The position numbers were made by a program, and so were the translations under genes. A stretch of 64,000 nt of DNA from Thalassia testudinum (taxonomy: Eukaryota > Streptophyta > Magnoliopsida > Alismatales > Hydrocharitaceae): positions 21,006,501-21,070,500 of the forward strand of contig JAZHRO010000036.1 in the NCBI GenBank assembly GCA_037157565.1, in the 5' to 3' direction. Positions 32,695 through 42,855 of this stretch are shown here, piece by piece. Numbering within the stretch: position 1 is the stretch's first letter; every line of letters starts with the position of its first letter. The notes under the pieces were generated by a model. That model was not told the origin of the DNA and did no database searches. It worked only from the letters and a program-made list of their open reading frames with translations.

Positions 32695-35551
32695 TGATTG
32701 CACCGCAAAAATATGCCTGCAATAGTACCTTCTTGTGCTACTTCGTAGCATTACCAATGCATATTAGGTCTCCATAGTTTCATTGTAAAAATACATGCAT
32801 GCATGCATTTAATTGAGAAGATGGGAGAATTAATAAATGGCCTCCAATTTACTTTTTTCCTCAAGTTCATCTCTGGTAAATCACTATCTTTTTATTTTTT
32901 ATTTCACTTGATTTTCCTGCAGCTACATGCATCTTCTTCCTTGTGCACCATTCCCTGTAGCTGCCCTTTTCCTGCACCAGCCACACCCTGTCGTGGCCAT
33001 GCGCAAGCCATGCACAGCCAGGGCATGGCTGTGCATGGCTTTCATCTCGCATAAAAAGACCACAGCTCCCTTTCTCTCCAGAGGCCTGGTCCCAGCCACG
33101 AAATGAACCTGCTGCACAACCTTCTCCTTCCAGGCCGTCCTCTCCTCCATTCCCCTCTATATGCTGGCCCTCCTCCTCCGAGGAGACACCCAGCAGGCAG
33201 GAGCTCTCACTGTGGTGCACACCACCACAGTGAGACCACCACCGCCCAGCTCTTCAAAGAGCCGGTGGGAGTGGTGGCTCTATTCTCATTTTTTTTACAT
33301 TCCCGCACCTTCCAGCCATTGGAGCAGCTTCAAGGTCTGAAGCTCAAAAGCTTCGCCCAGTAGCAGCGGCAAAGCAGTAGCAGCAGCAGCCACCCACGCC
33401 CTTCCGCGCAAGTCTGCATGCACCCCATCCCTCCGCACGTGCCTGCAGGACCTCTCCACCTCCCGCTTCTCTGCTTTGTCTCACGCCCTATCGCCCGCAA
33501 CCGGCAACCGCACGTCATTGCAGCGACCAGCCAAGCACCCCAGCAGCACCCACAGACCTCCGCGCGCCCTGTCGCCCCTTCTCTCGTTACCTAACCCCCC
33601 TCCGTGTGCTCTGTCACGAGGTTCCGCCCACAAGCCACCAGCCGACGCCACTCCGTCGCATGTGCCGAGCCAGCCTCACTCACAACACCGCCCACTATCG
33701 GTTGCGTGGGGTGAACGGAAAGCTTCTCACCTTCCCGGTCACTCGGCCCGCCGCAACCGGCCCACGCCCATGCGCGCTCCCGCCTGTGTGTCTCCGCCCG
33801 TGTCGCCTGCTTGCGCCAGCGCATCTGCCAGCCCGCCCCACTCGCCCGCGTGCGCTCGCGTCACCTGCTGCCTTCGCCCGCTCCAGCCTTCGCATAGCGC
33901 TATGCGCCGAGGGTTCCTCTCCGCTCCCCACTCCCGCACACTCCTCTCTGTGCAGACGTGCCTGCATGCGATCCTGAAGTCTCCAGATGACGCCCGCTAG
34001 CTGCAGACGACCTAACTCAACCCTCCAGCAGTGCGGCAGTGCCCTCTCTGCCATTTCTCTCTCCTGCTCTCTCCCTCTCTCTCTCTCACTCTCTCTCACA
34101 ACACTCTCCCACTCTCTACACTGACGCTCACACACACCTACACTCACACTTCCACACACACACACACACCTATACACTATTATCTACATATATATCGATA
34201 TATATATACATATATAGATACATATAGTAGTATCTTTATACTTATGTATTAGTATACATACATACATATATATATATATATATGCATATATATATCTATA
34301 TACTTATATATATACTTATATATATATATACATATATAGATATACTTATATAAATATACATATATACTTACATATATACATATATCTGTACACATATATA
34401 TATAAATATACATATATCTCTATATATATATATTACCTATATATATATATATATATATGTATATACATATATACACACCTACTTATATATACATACATAT
34501 ATACATATATATATCTATATAACTATATATACATATATATACATATCTAGATACATATACCTATATACATATATATATATACATCTATACATATATATAT
34601 CTATAACAATATATACATACTTATACATATATATTTATATATATACTTAGCTAAATATATCTGTATATACATATATTACTATATACTTATACATACACAT
34701 ATATATACCTCTATATAGTTATATATACATAAACATATATATATATACATATACACTGATATATTTACATATATATCTACATATATACATACCTATATAT
34801 TTATAACCATATATATATATATACACATATAGATATATTTACATATATACATATATGTATATTTTCACATTATTTACCACACGCTATATCGCGGGAATAC
34901 CTGCACCAGTTGCTAATATTCCCCGATACACGCATACAAAAAGTGTGGTCCCATACATCATCCACCATCCATCCCACACTCCACGCGTCACCTTGTCCTG
35001 TTGGTTCCGTCTCTCTAGACGACGATCGACTCGACACCGTGCTACACTCCATCTCCGCCTCCACCCCCACCCCTTTATATACATAATATATACATATATA
35101 TATATACTGTATTTACTTTATTTCTATTTCGCTTTCCTGTTAGTAAAAAGATAAAAAAATTATATAAAAGAGAAAAGATAATCTTTGACTTGCAAGGACC
35201 CCGTCTTGCGAATAGCAAGATTCATTTTCAAACTCTATTTTGGCTCAAAGCCAAGAATATAATTTTGAGGGTGTGCCTCAAGGACAAAGATTACCAGAAA
35301 AAAATCTAAATAAGAAAAACACCAAAGACACAATAAACGAATGGAAGAGACTCGTTGTAGGAAAGGCGTAGAAACACAATTTGTACCCCACTTCCCTGAG
35401 TTCGACCCTGGGCCTAAAAGTGACTACATAAAATCTAGTATGCCAGGTAAAAAATTTTGTAAAGAGATGGCTAGGTCCGATTTGGGTTAACCACTATGGA
35501 GATTTCAACGATAAAATCATCATATTAACAACCTATTCAGGCTCGACAATA
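32695..35551 (+). repeat. 3' LTR of element G
   Basis: It is 2.86 kb, beginning TGATTGCACCGC and ending CGACAATA, where CAATCA would be expected; one base has probably been lost. It includes an AT-repeat (34170-34862) and CCTGAGTTCGACCCTGGGCC near 35400, a relative of the motif in D and F. By eye it differs from the 5' copy at about 5-7 % of positions. Confidence 0.82.
34170..34862. repeat. Long TATA/TACATA-type microsatellite in the 3' LTR of G
   Basis: Counterpart of 29063-29785, with similar internal order but several small length differences. Confidence 0.9.
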
Positions 35552-35556
35552 GCCAC

Positions 35557-35733
35557 CGGCCCGTTGGAGGTGGACGAGAACAGCTGCGCGTGGATGCACG
35601 GGCACCCTACTGCTGTAGCTCGCACGGTTGCTCGCTGGCCGCACGTGCACAAGGGCACTGGTGGTGGGTCTAGTGGTGACGCTGGAGTGGTCCTTTGCAG
35701 ACCTGCAGGGCACGGCTGTGCGTCTACGGTCAC
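35557..35733 (-). repeat. 5' LTR of element E, part 2 (between G and D)
   Basis: It aligns with about 20913-21074 of the left LTR of E ('gcacaagggc', 'gctggagtggtcctttgc'). It ends at the GTCAC duplicated by element D. Confidence 0.82.
35729..35733. repeat. Target-site duplication GTCAC (left) of element D
   Basis: GTCAC before the LTR at 35734 matches 45629-45633. The uninterrupted site is visible in the other LTR of E as 'ctgcggtcacctgtgg' near 21064. Confidence 0.93.
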
Positions 35734-38436
35734 TGATGAGAGCCTCATCATGAGCCATAACTAGCTCATTTTGACCCAATAAAGAAGATAAAAGCTCCTA
35801 CATAACCTAGAAGAAGGCCTAACTGAAGGAACAAGTGCTTTGAGAAGAAAACATGAAATAAAGGTTAAAACTGCAATTTTACCATTGCAGTAGATAAACA
35901 GGATTTCTTAGAGGCAAAACATAGGTCAAATGGTCTAAATGAGATAAAAAGTGGGTTGAGTCAATCAGAAATGGGTTCATGTGCAATCTAAGAACTAAAA
36001 GACACTTGGTAACCCTAAAACAGACCTGCTTAAATTAACAAGGTTCCGGTCAGAACAAAAAGCAATTAAACCCTCTACAAATCATGGAAAAACATACTCT
36101 AGGGTTTAGAACACTTAATTTGGCCTTTGGAACCTAGTTTGACCTAAATTAGGGTCCTAGCTCTTCAATTAACCTAATTTGGGTTTTTACGCAAAATATC
36201 CAGTCAAACGAGGTCAAACCTGAAATCTAACTTCTCCATTGGATTCCTTAGGTCCAAATTAGGTTTATACCAAAATTTGGACCTAAGGAGAAGTCATCTT
36301 GACCTACTTTGCAATTTAATACACCCAAATCACAAATTGGTCCCTATCTTTTGAATACCGTTGCAGAGAACCCCCTAGGTTCTTCGCCTCCTTTGCAAAC
36401 CGGTCCTGCCGCCATTGCTAGGGCAGAACCGAGCTCCGGCAAGGTTCGGAGAGGGATTGCTCTCTAATCCCTCAGAGATTCCCTCCCAGAAATGGAAGGA
36501 GAATTCTCTGAAGAATTGCCTTCCATTTAAGACCGATATCGATCCCTGGTGTGAACCCAATCTCTCGTGCGAACGCACGAGAGATTTGGGTATCCTAACT
36601 CCTTTCCATCTCCGGCGACCAACCTCAGGCAATTACGTGCCCTTCACGCCCTGCACACCAAGTCCAGCGCCTATATAAGAACCCACAACTCCGGCCGAAG
36701 AGGCTGAGCTTGATTTGGCCGAGTTTCCCCCTTCAATTCCTCTCCTCCTGCTCGGCCAAATGCCCCAGCTAGCTCCGGCGAGCCCCCCTCCCCTCCCTCT
36801 TCGCTCTGCCACAAAACCAGTGGCAGAGTTAGCTTCCTGACCTCCCTCCGCGTCGCGCAGTACCAGCGCACGCCGCCTCAGCCCCGTCGTCGCCGCCGTT
36901 CTCCCCCACTGGGCGTCATCTTCTCTGGCGACAGCAAGTACTTCTGTCTGCCTTCTGTCCCCTTTCGTCCTTACAATTAGGTTAGAACTCCTCTCCATCC
37001 TATCCTCTCTCTTTTCCCCCTGTTATCTCATCTGATTACCCCTCGACCGACGCTGACCACCCTCATCTTCCACATCACCGACCGAACTCCGGCGAGCCGC
37101 CCACACCACTCCGCCACTCCACACGGCTCGCCAACCACCTCGTGAGCTCCGCCTCACCACCAGGAGCTCGCTCCACCCCACAACTGCCACTCCAGACCTC
37201 CATAACCACCCCCTGAACAACCCACCATCTCCGGCCACAGGTTGACCTAGGCGGGCACGCCTAGGCCGACCGGCAACTTGCCGCATCACCCACCGCCTTC
37301 GCCGTGCTACGGCGAAGGTTTCCAGCTATTCTAATTGGGCCAATAGGCCGTTCTGTGGAAGCTCAGGTGAACGCCCCGGCCGCCATTAACAGCCGAAGCA
37401 GCAGGAAGCTTGGAGCAGCAGCAGGCGTCAGGCTTCCCAAGCGGCAGGTGCAGCAAACTCTCGCAAGTGTTGCGAGGTGACTGAGTTCAGCAAGGAGCAC
37501 CAGCAGGGCGTTCAGCGTGGGCAATTGCACACGAGAGTCTGCAGGCGCACGCAAAGGAAGGGTGGAACGTTTAGTCCCACATCGTGGAATCTCAAGGCAC
37601 AGGTATGGTATAAAGAGTTTTTGTGATATACGTTTACTGCCTCGAAAGCACAGGGGTGAGGTCCCTCACTGACCCCACCCGCCTCGTCCGCGGCCTGACC
37701 ACGCGGACCTGGCGGATCCGACCCGACCTAGACCTCTACGTACTCCTCGCGCATCACACACCCGCAGGTGCGCCTGGTCCCGGGTACGATCTGACCCGAT
37801 TAAGACTGTGGCTCTGGTAGAGCGGTCTGAGTGAATTGCTTGAGAGAGAGAGACGCGTGGGTAGAGGGAGAAGGGTTAGGTTTTGCTCCTGTGCAGGCAA
37901 GCTGAACGCAGGAGGAGAAGGACTTGGCCGCGAGAAGGAAAAGAAAGAAAGAAGAAGGAACGGCAGAGAAGAATAGAAGAGGAAGAAACAAGGCAGAGAA
38001 GAAGAAGCAAGAAAGAAGCCTTCGCAGGAGAAGAAAGGAAAGAGCAAGCCAGAAGCAAAGGCACAGAGAAGCCAAGTGAAGACTTTGCAGAGATCAGAAG
38101 AAGAAAAGAAAGAGCAAAGACTGCAGCAGAAGAAGAAGAAGAATAATCAAGAAGAAAAGGAGAAATGCTTTTAAGACGTCTGATCACAAGATCAGACATC
38201 CAATTTCATATTTTTTTCCCTAACTCCTTTTAATCGCATACACTCATACCTGAATTGATATTTTGAGTAAACTAGAGTGTTCAATTACATTTTGATTTAG
38301 TGGTAAGTTCCATTTGCTCCCTGTGTTCGACCTCGGATACTCCGGTCTTCGAGTAATAAAAACTTTGTATTTGTTCGAACGTTTTGTCGGTTATACTACA
38401 ACATAATACGCTTTAAATCCACAGAAACCTTGAGCA
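35734..38436 (+). repeat. 5' LTR of element D (2,703 bp)
   Basis: It begins TGATGAGAGCCTCATCATGA (a perfect inverted repeat at the tip) and ends CCTTGAGCA. It holds a TATA box at 36671-36679, CTCCCTGTGTTCGACCTCGG at 38317-38336 and TATACTACAAC at 38392-38402. Long purine-rich ORFs near 37880-38150 are low-complexity and not genes. Confidence 0.93.
36671..36679 (+). promoter_or_regulatory. TATA box in the 5' LTR of D
   Basis: CTATATAAG, preceded by C-rich sequence and present identically in the 3' LTR at 43793-43801. It is the best promoter candidate in the LTR. Confidence 0.6.
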
Positions 38437-38439
38437 TTT

Positions 38440-38457
38440 TGGCACCGTTGCCGGGGA
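38440..38457 (+). other. Primer-binding site of element D (tRNA-Asp)
   Basis: TGGCACCGTTGCCGGGGA is complementary to the 3' end of plant tRNA-Asp with one mismatch. It is three bases from the LTR end. Confidence 0.88.
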
Positions 38458-38459
38458 GC

Positions 38460-39628
38460 ACTGCACAATTTACCACTAGTCTCTACATTCTTTTTATCAT
38501 ATTGAACACTAACTTGCCCTACTTTTCTTTGATGTGATCTTGCAGGTACTTCATGAGAAAATCTCTCCCGCAAGTCAACCACTCCAGGGCAGGTAATTTC
38601 TTTTCTTCCTTAATCATCCCCTAATCTTTGAAAGACAAAAGGAGGAAAATCAAGTTAGGAATCAATTGCCTTCTTTATATAGTAATCACCATCTCTAAGG
38701 CAAAACATTTCTTGATTTTGCAAAAACTTCTGCAAATATTCTTGAAGTTGGAGTGATTTTTTTTTTTTTCTCCATCCCACAAATTCTTGTGCCTAATTGA
38801 AAATAAACGCTTAATCTCGGCGGACCACACACTTCTTGTTTATAAGTCCAAAGAGAACTTTTGAAAAAGAAAAAGAGGATTGGAAATAGAACCAAATTAG
38901 GGTTTCCACATTAGGGTCTTGAAGCGCTAGTCACACATGCCTGTGTAAAAGGAAATAAACCCTCCCGCATCAGTGTGCTACCCAAGCCCTTGATTGAAGA
39001 AAGTTAAATAAGACAAACCCTAAAATTGAGCTCTAAAATCACTTGAATCTTAAAAATTTTCTTTTGACCTAATAACCTGGGAGTCAAATCAGGGTGATCT
39101 CTAGGCTCCGAGCTTAGAATCATTCTGCCATCTATAGGACAGGTCAGGTGAAGTTGACCCCTTGGGTCAACCAACCTCTAAATTTGGTCACAATACCAAA
39201 AACATCTAAAGTTCAAGTGAGAACCCTAAAAGCACCTTTGAAATAAAAAGTGATAGACTTAAGAGGTCAAGGTCCCCAGTCTGGTTTACCTGGAATCTCA
39301 GTGACAAGAGAGGTCGGGTGGGGGAAACCCTGTAACCCGTAGGGACGCTCTACCGTGTAGGGGTCTTTGCGGGACTCTCCCTCTCTGGCTACCCAGGTAA
39401 TTCTCAGGTGGACGATCTTCGGATCCAGGGGTTCATCCGCCCCAAACCTCCATAGTCATCCAAACATCTTTTGGGTGTCTTGATTGGGTCAAGAACATCT
39501 CCAGTCCTGCATCTTTTCTCTGTAGAGCACACACACTCATTTTCAGTGGGACTCGTTATTCAGATCTGATCGCTTCATAACACATCTTGAGTCAAACTCT
39601 GATTGTGATTCCACCACCTGATCCAAAT
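38460..39628 (+). other. 5' leader of element D
   Basis: A 1.2-kb untranslated leader. Positions 39301-39486 are nearly identical to the leader of F (57871-58057, reverse complement) and similar to those of B and A. An out-of-frame-looking extension of the ORF upstream of 39629 lacks an ATG. Confidence 0.7.
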
Positions 39629-41260
39629 ATGCAGCCGAACCACCTAGGACTACCAGTCGAGAAACCTGAATATCGGAGATCCATGAGAGATAAAATGATT
39701 GAGGATGCCATGAGATTTTATGAAAATGAAGAAACCTCAACAACAGTAGGAAACATTCAGGTTGATGTCCCAACAACCACAACCTTTGTCATAACTTATG
39801 CCCAAGTACTATTAGCAGAAGCCAACAAAGGATCAACCCGTGACTTGCTCATTACTGCATACATTGAGATAGAAAAATTGCATAATAGTGAATACCTTCA
39901 ATGCATGACAAATCCTCGACTTTGGAAGCAGCACCAAGATAGTCTTGAAAAATGGGAAGAGATAATGAGATTAATAAAACAAGTGATTGATCAGAAATAC
40001 CCGTACATACTGCCAACAGAGGATGAACTATCTTGGGACAACATCGAGGATAAATCTGATCTCGGGTTTGAGGCACAAAATGGTTGTGGATTCCCAACCC
40101 AGATGGAGTATAATGCACCTAATATTGAAGAAGGTTGGGAAGCTCCAAATGCAGGAAAAGACCATGATGAACCCATTTTAGAATCCCAAGACTCCTGCAA
40201 GTATGAGAGTAGAACTGAACCTCTCGCGGGTGTAAATTCCGTCCCTTATTTTGACAAGGTGGCCCGCGAAGGTTATTCAGACCTAGATTCTAGTAATTCC
40301 ACCCACATCCTAAGCCTAGAACCTAGATCTGAAACCTATATTGAAGATTTCAAGGCCCCATATGAAGAAAATCAATCTCTTAATGAAGAATATGATTCTG
40401 GGCCTCGATTTGATGAATATCCCTCGTCAACCTCCTCAGAAGAACTAATCGAGTTTTCGGAAGTCATGCCAATCTACGATACAGAAATCGAGGACTTGGA
40501 CGAGCGGGGTTTCGATTGGCTCTGCCCTACTAACCTTGAACCTGAGCCTCTACCAGATAGGGACACCTTTGTAAGCTCAGAATTAACATTTAGGCTAGAT
40601 CCCAGTCAGGCTGCTGAATATACAACATATGATTTATTCTATGGTGGAACTCATGATCTAGAATCTCATTCAAACTTTGATTTTCGCAAACTCTCCAACG
40701 ATCTCGAATCTGACCATAACATCGGAGAAAATCTACCTCCTGATTATAACATGTCAATCTTCTTTGAAGCCACCTGCTCCACATATACAGCACCAATCAA
40801 AACCCGTTCCCCACCTCGACCCGCAACCGGACTCAATTTCTATTCTGATTGACCTCTCAATGAGCCGATTGTAGATGATTCAACTCCGTATCTATACCGG
40901 GTATCGGACACTGATCAGACCACAAATCAGGAGCCTCCATCCTTTGACCGTCCCTGTAGGGATTCCACATCTTACATGGATTATTTTTCGGAACCCTACC
41001 CCCACCAGGCTGATTCGACTGAGCCCGAACTCGAGTTTTCACTTCCATACCTATCAGAACATCACTGCATTTGGTGGGTCCCACATCTGCTAATCTACAT
41101 CTATCAACCCACCAGACTTATTGGGTTTGGGCTGCATCATCAGCCCACTGATCTGAACAAGTACCTAGTTGGACCAACCAGGCTCTTAATCAAGGTGCTT
41201 TTTTTCCAAAACTCCATTGATTTGACCACTCCCTCTCCACCCCATTTTTCGCTCGGCTGA
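39629..41260 (+). CDS. Unknown acidic protein of the non-autonomous A/B/D family (one in-frame TGA)
   Basis: I place the start at the ATG at 39629 (MQPNH) because the homologues in A and B begin MQPD at the same place. The frame is open to TGA at 40850-40852 (407 residues) and then open again to TGA at 41258-41260, 543 codons in all. The internal TGA replaces a Ser codon found in A and B, so it is probably a disabling mutation. The N-terminal third is helical and charged ('KPEYRRSMRDKMIEDAMRFY', 'NPRLWKQHQDSLEKWEEIMR'). The middle is strongly acidic ('ELIEFSEVMPIYDTEIEDLD'). The C-terminal 70 residues are aromatic/hydrophobic and best conserved. There is no zinc knuckle, catalytic motif or signal peptide that I can see. 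It takes the place of gag-pol. Function unknown. Confidence 0.75.
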
Positions 41261-41274
41261 AGGCATTAAATTTA

Positions 41275-41300
41275 GCGCTTAACGGGAGGCAACCCGTCAT
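41275..41300 (+). other. Conserved post-stop motif, element D
   Basis: GCGCTTAACGGGAGGCAACC followed by CGTCAT, 14 nt after the stop of the unknown ORF. Clear homologues occur in A, B, E and F. Confidence 0.65.
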
Positions 41301-41503
41301 CTCAAAAATAGAGACCCGTCTGATTAGCAGTCTGTACTCCACGTCTATTGCACCTTGAGTTCAGCCTTAGACAGTTGATCCCACCTCTGGTACACGTATC
41401 AGAGCTTAAAATCATTCGCATCACTCAGTCCCAACCCATTCACCCACCCGATATATCCTGTTCTAAGCCCCTGACCTCAACACTAATTCCCACCCTCTGT
41501 TTA

Positions 41504-41538
41504 CAATGAGGACATTGCAAAACTTAGGCATGGGGGGG
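41504..41538 (+). promoter_or_regulatory. Hairpin plus internal polypurine tract, element D
   Basis: CAATGAGGACATTG (5-bp stem) is followed by CAAAACTTAGGCATGGGGGG. It lies 1.3 kb upstream of the near-identical terminal PPT at 42842-42855. Confidence 0.68.
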
Positions 41539-42210
41539 TGATAAAGTGCATACATACAAAACCAAGAAAAAAATCAGAAGGATTCTCACAAAAAAATTCG
41601 CATATGTCAAAAAAAAAAAAAAAAAAAAAAAAAAGAAAGGGAGGGAGGAAATGTTGTGAGCCATATAATCATAAGGAAGAGAAAAAGAGCAAAAATGAAG
41701 AAAGGAGCACAAAAGGAAAATAAAAAGAAAAAGTCATTAGTAAAAGATTAAGGGGTTAACTGAAGTTCTAGACCGAGTCAAGAAAAAGAAAAGAAAAAGT
41801 GCTAAGGAAACATAACAAGAGATTAGCGGGAACGCTGGTCTTAGGCCTTTTGGGCTAGTATCTTTAGCTTAAAAATTCACGTATCCGTTAAAATCTGGAT
41901 AATCCTCAAGAGGTTGAGGAAAATGCGAAGCTTGAGTATTAGGTCTAAGGCTTAGGAAGTATTCAGCCTCGTTAACTGACCTCCGATTTGCGGGATTCGG
42001 TAACCTAAGCACCCCAAATTCACACACAGTCTGGTTCAGTGCGCATAAATATTCAAAACACGCAAGAGCGTTTAATACTCTGAAAAAGTCACCTAGATTA
42101 GGAGCGGCCAATCAACACAAGTTGATTTGGACAAGTTCCCAGCGCAGAGAGGCGGGAAATTCCCCTCGAAGATGCGTAACAACATATCGTCTCCTCGGTG
42201 CTTGTCTCTT

Positions 42211-42228
42211 AGGATATTTAAATATCCT
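42211..42228. repeat. Perfect 18-bp palindrome AGGATATTTAAATATCCT
   Basis: Perfectly self-complementary in D and retained, with one central change, in A and B. It lies about 35 bp before the triplicated motif. Confidence 0.75.
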
Positions 42229-42263
42229 ACTGGGGGCATGTAAGCACTCTGCTGGTTCAGATA

Positions 42264-42410
42264 CCATGGGTGGCATTATCACGAAATGTCGATCGCCAGG
42301 GTCTGAATTCGGCCACGGAACGCCATGGGTGGGATTATCTCGAAATCTCGAAAGCCAGGGTTCCGGGGGTTGCCATGGGCGGGATTATCTCGAAATCTCG
42401 AAAGCCAGGG
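42264..42410 (+). repeat. Triplicated 38-bp motif of the 3' region
   Basis: Units at 42264-42301, 42323-42360 and 42373-42410 share CCATGGGYGGGATTATC, then a CGAA-CTCGAA-type core and GCCAGGG; units 2 and 3 are almost identical. The spacers are 21 and 12 bp. The same triplication is found in A (1081-1230), B (18041-18190) and F (51008-51157). Confidence 0.8.
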
Positions 42411-42841
42411 ACCTTTGAGGATTGATGATGGGGACGAGGAATCCGATACAGACCGTGTTGAGAAGCTAATCCGAAGTTAGAAATAAAAAAGAAAAGAGAG
42501 AGAAAAGCTCTCCAAACAAATAAATCTTCTATCTCTCTCTTACAAAAAAAACGCACTGCAAACTGAACTTAGGCTAAAAATATCTCAAGCACGGGTGCTT
42601 TAACCGCGGAGTCCAACAAACCCTAGGTTAGGTTCTGTGGGCCGTAGAAACCTTTGCAGAAGACTGAGGCTAAAGCGGAACAGGTCCGGATTTTGGTTGG
42701 TACTTGAGTACCTCTAGGCCTATTGTCGGCATTTCCACCTAATCACAAAAGAAAAGGAGAAGCACTTATCATTATTGACAACATTCAGGGTCTAGAACGG
42801 AAGTTAAAACTTTGAAATTTTGCTAAGGGACTAGCAAAAGC

Positions 42842-42855
42842 TAGGCATGGGGGTA
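42842..42855 (+). other. Terminal polypurine tract of element D
   Basis: TAGGCATGGGGGTA lies immediately before the 3' LTR and primes plus-strand synthesis in LTR elements. The preceding GACTAGCAAAAGC is shared by all the elements here. Confidence 0.85.

Larger units (their letters stand above)
27547..35551 (+). mobile_element. Element G: decayed Athila-like element with AT-repeat-bearing LTRs
   Basis: Two LTRs begin TGATTGCACCGCAAA (27547 and 32695). A PPT (32682-32694, TAGGCATGGGGGTA) precedes the right one, so the element reads on the plus strand. The 5' LTR lacks its U5 end and no PBS is visible. The interior holds remnants of gag and a hairpin/PPT but no pol. It lies inside the 5' LTR of element E. 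Confidence 0.82.
41539..42841 (+). other. 3' non-coding region of element D
   Basis: It contains an A-rich run (41608-41635), the block conserved in A, B and F (41880-42010), the palindrome at 42211-42228 and three tandem 38-bp repeats (42264-42410). No real coding frame. Confidence 0.7.

Noticed and set aside
37876..38199. Ser/Leu-rich ORFs and Arg/Glu/Lys-rich counterparts in the D LTRs
   Set aside because: Purine-rich low-complexity sequence, open on both strands, located in the LTR.
42264..42410. Tandem repeats considered as a CRISPR-like or satellite array
   Set aside because: Only three diverged units with unequal spacers inside a plant retrotransposon.
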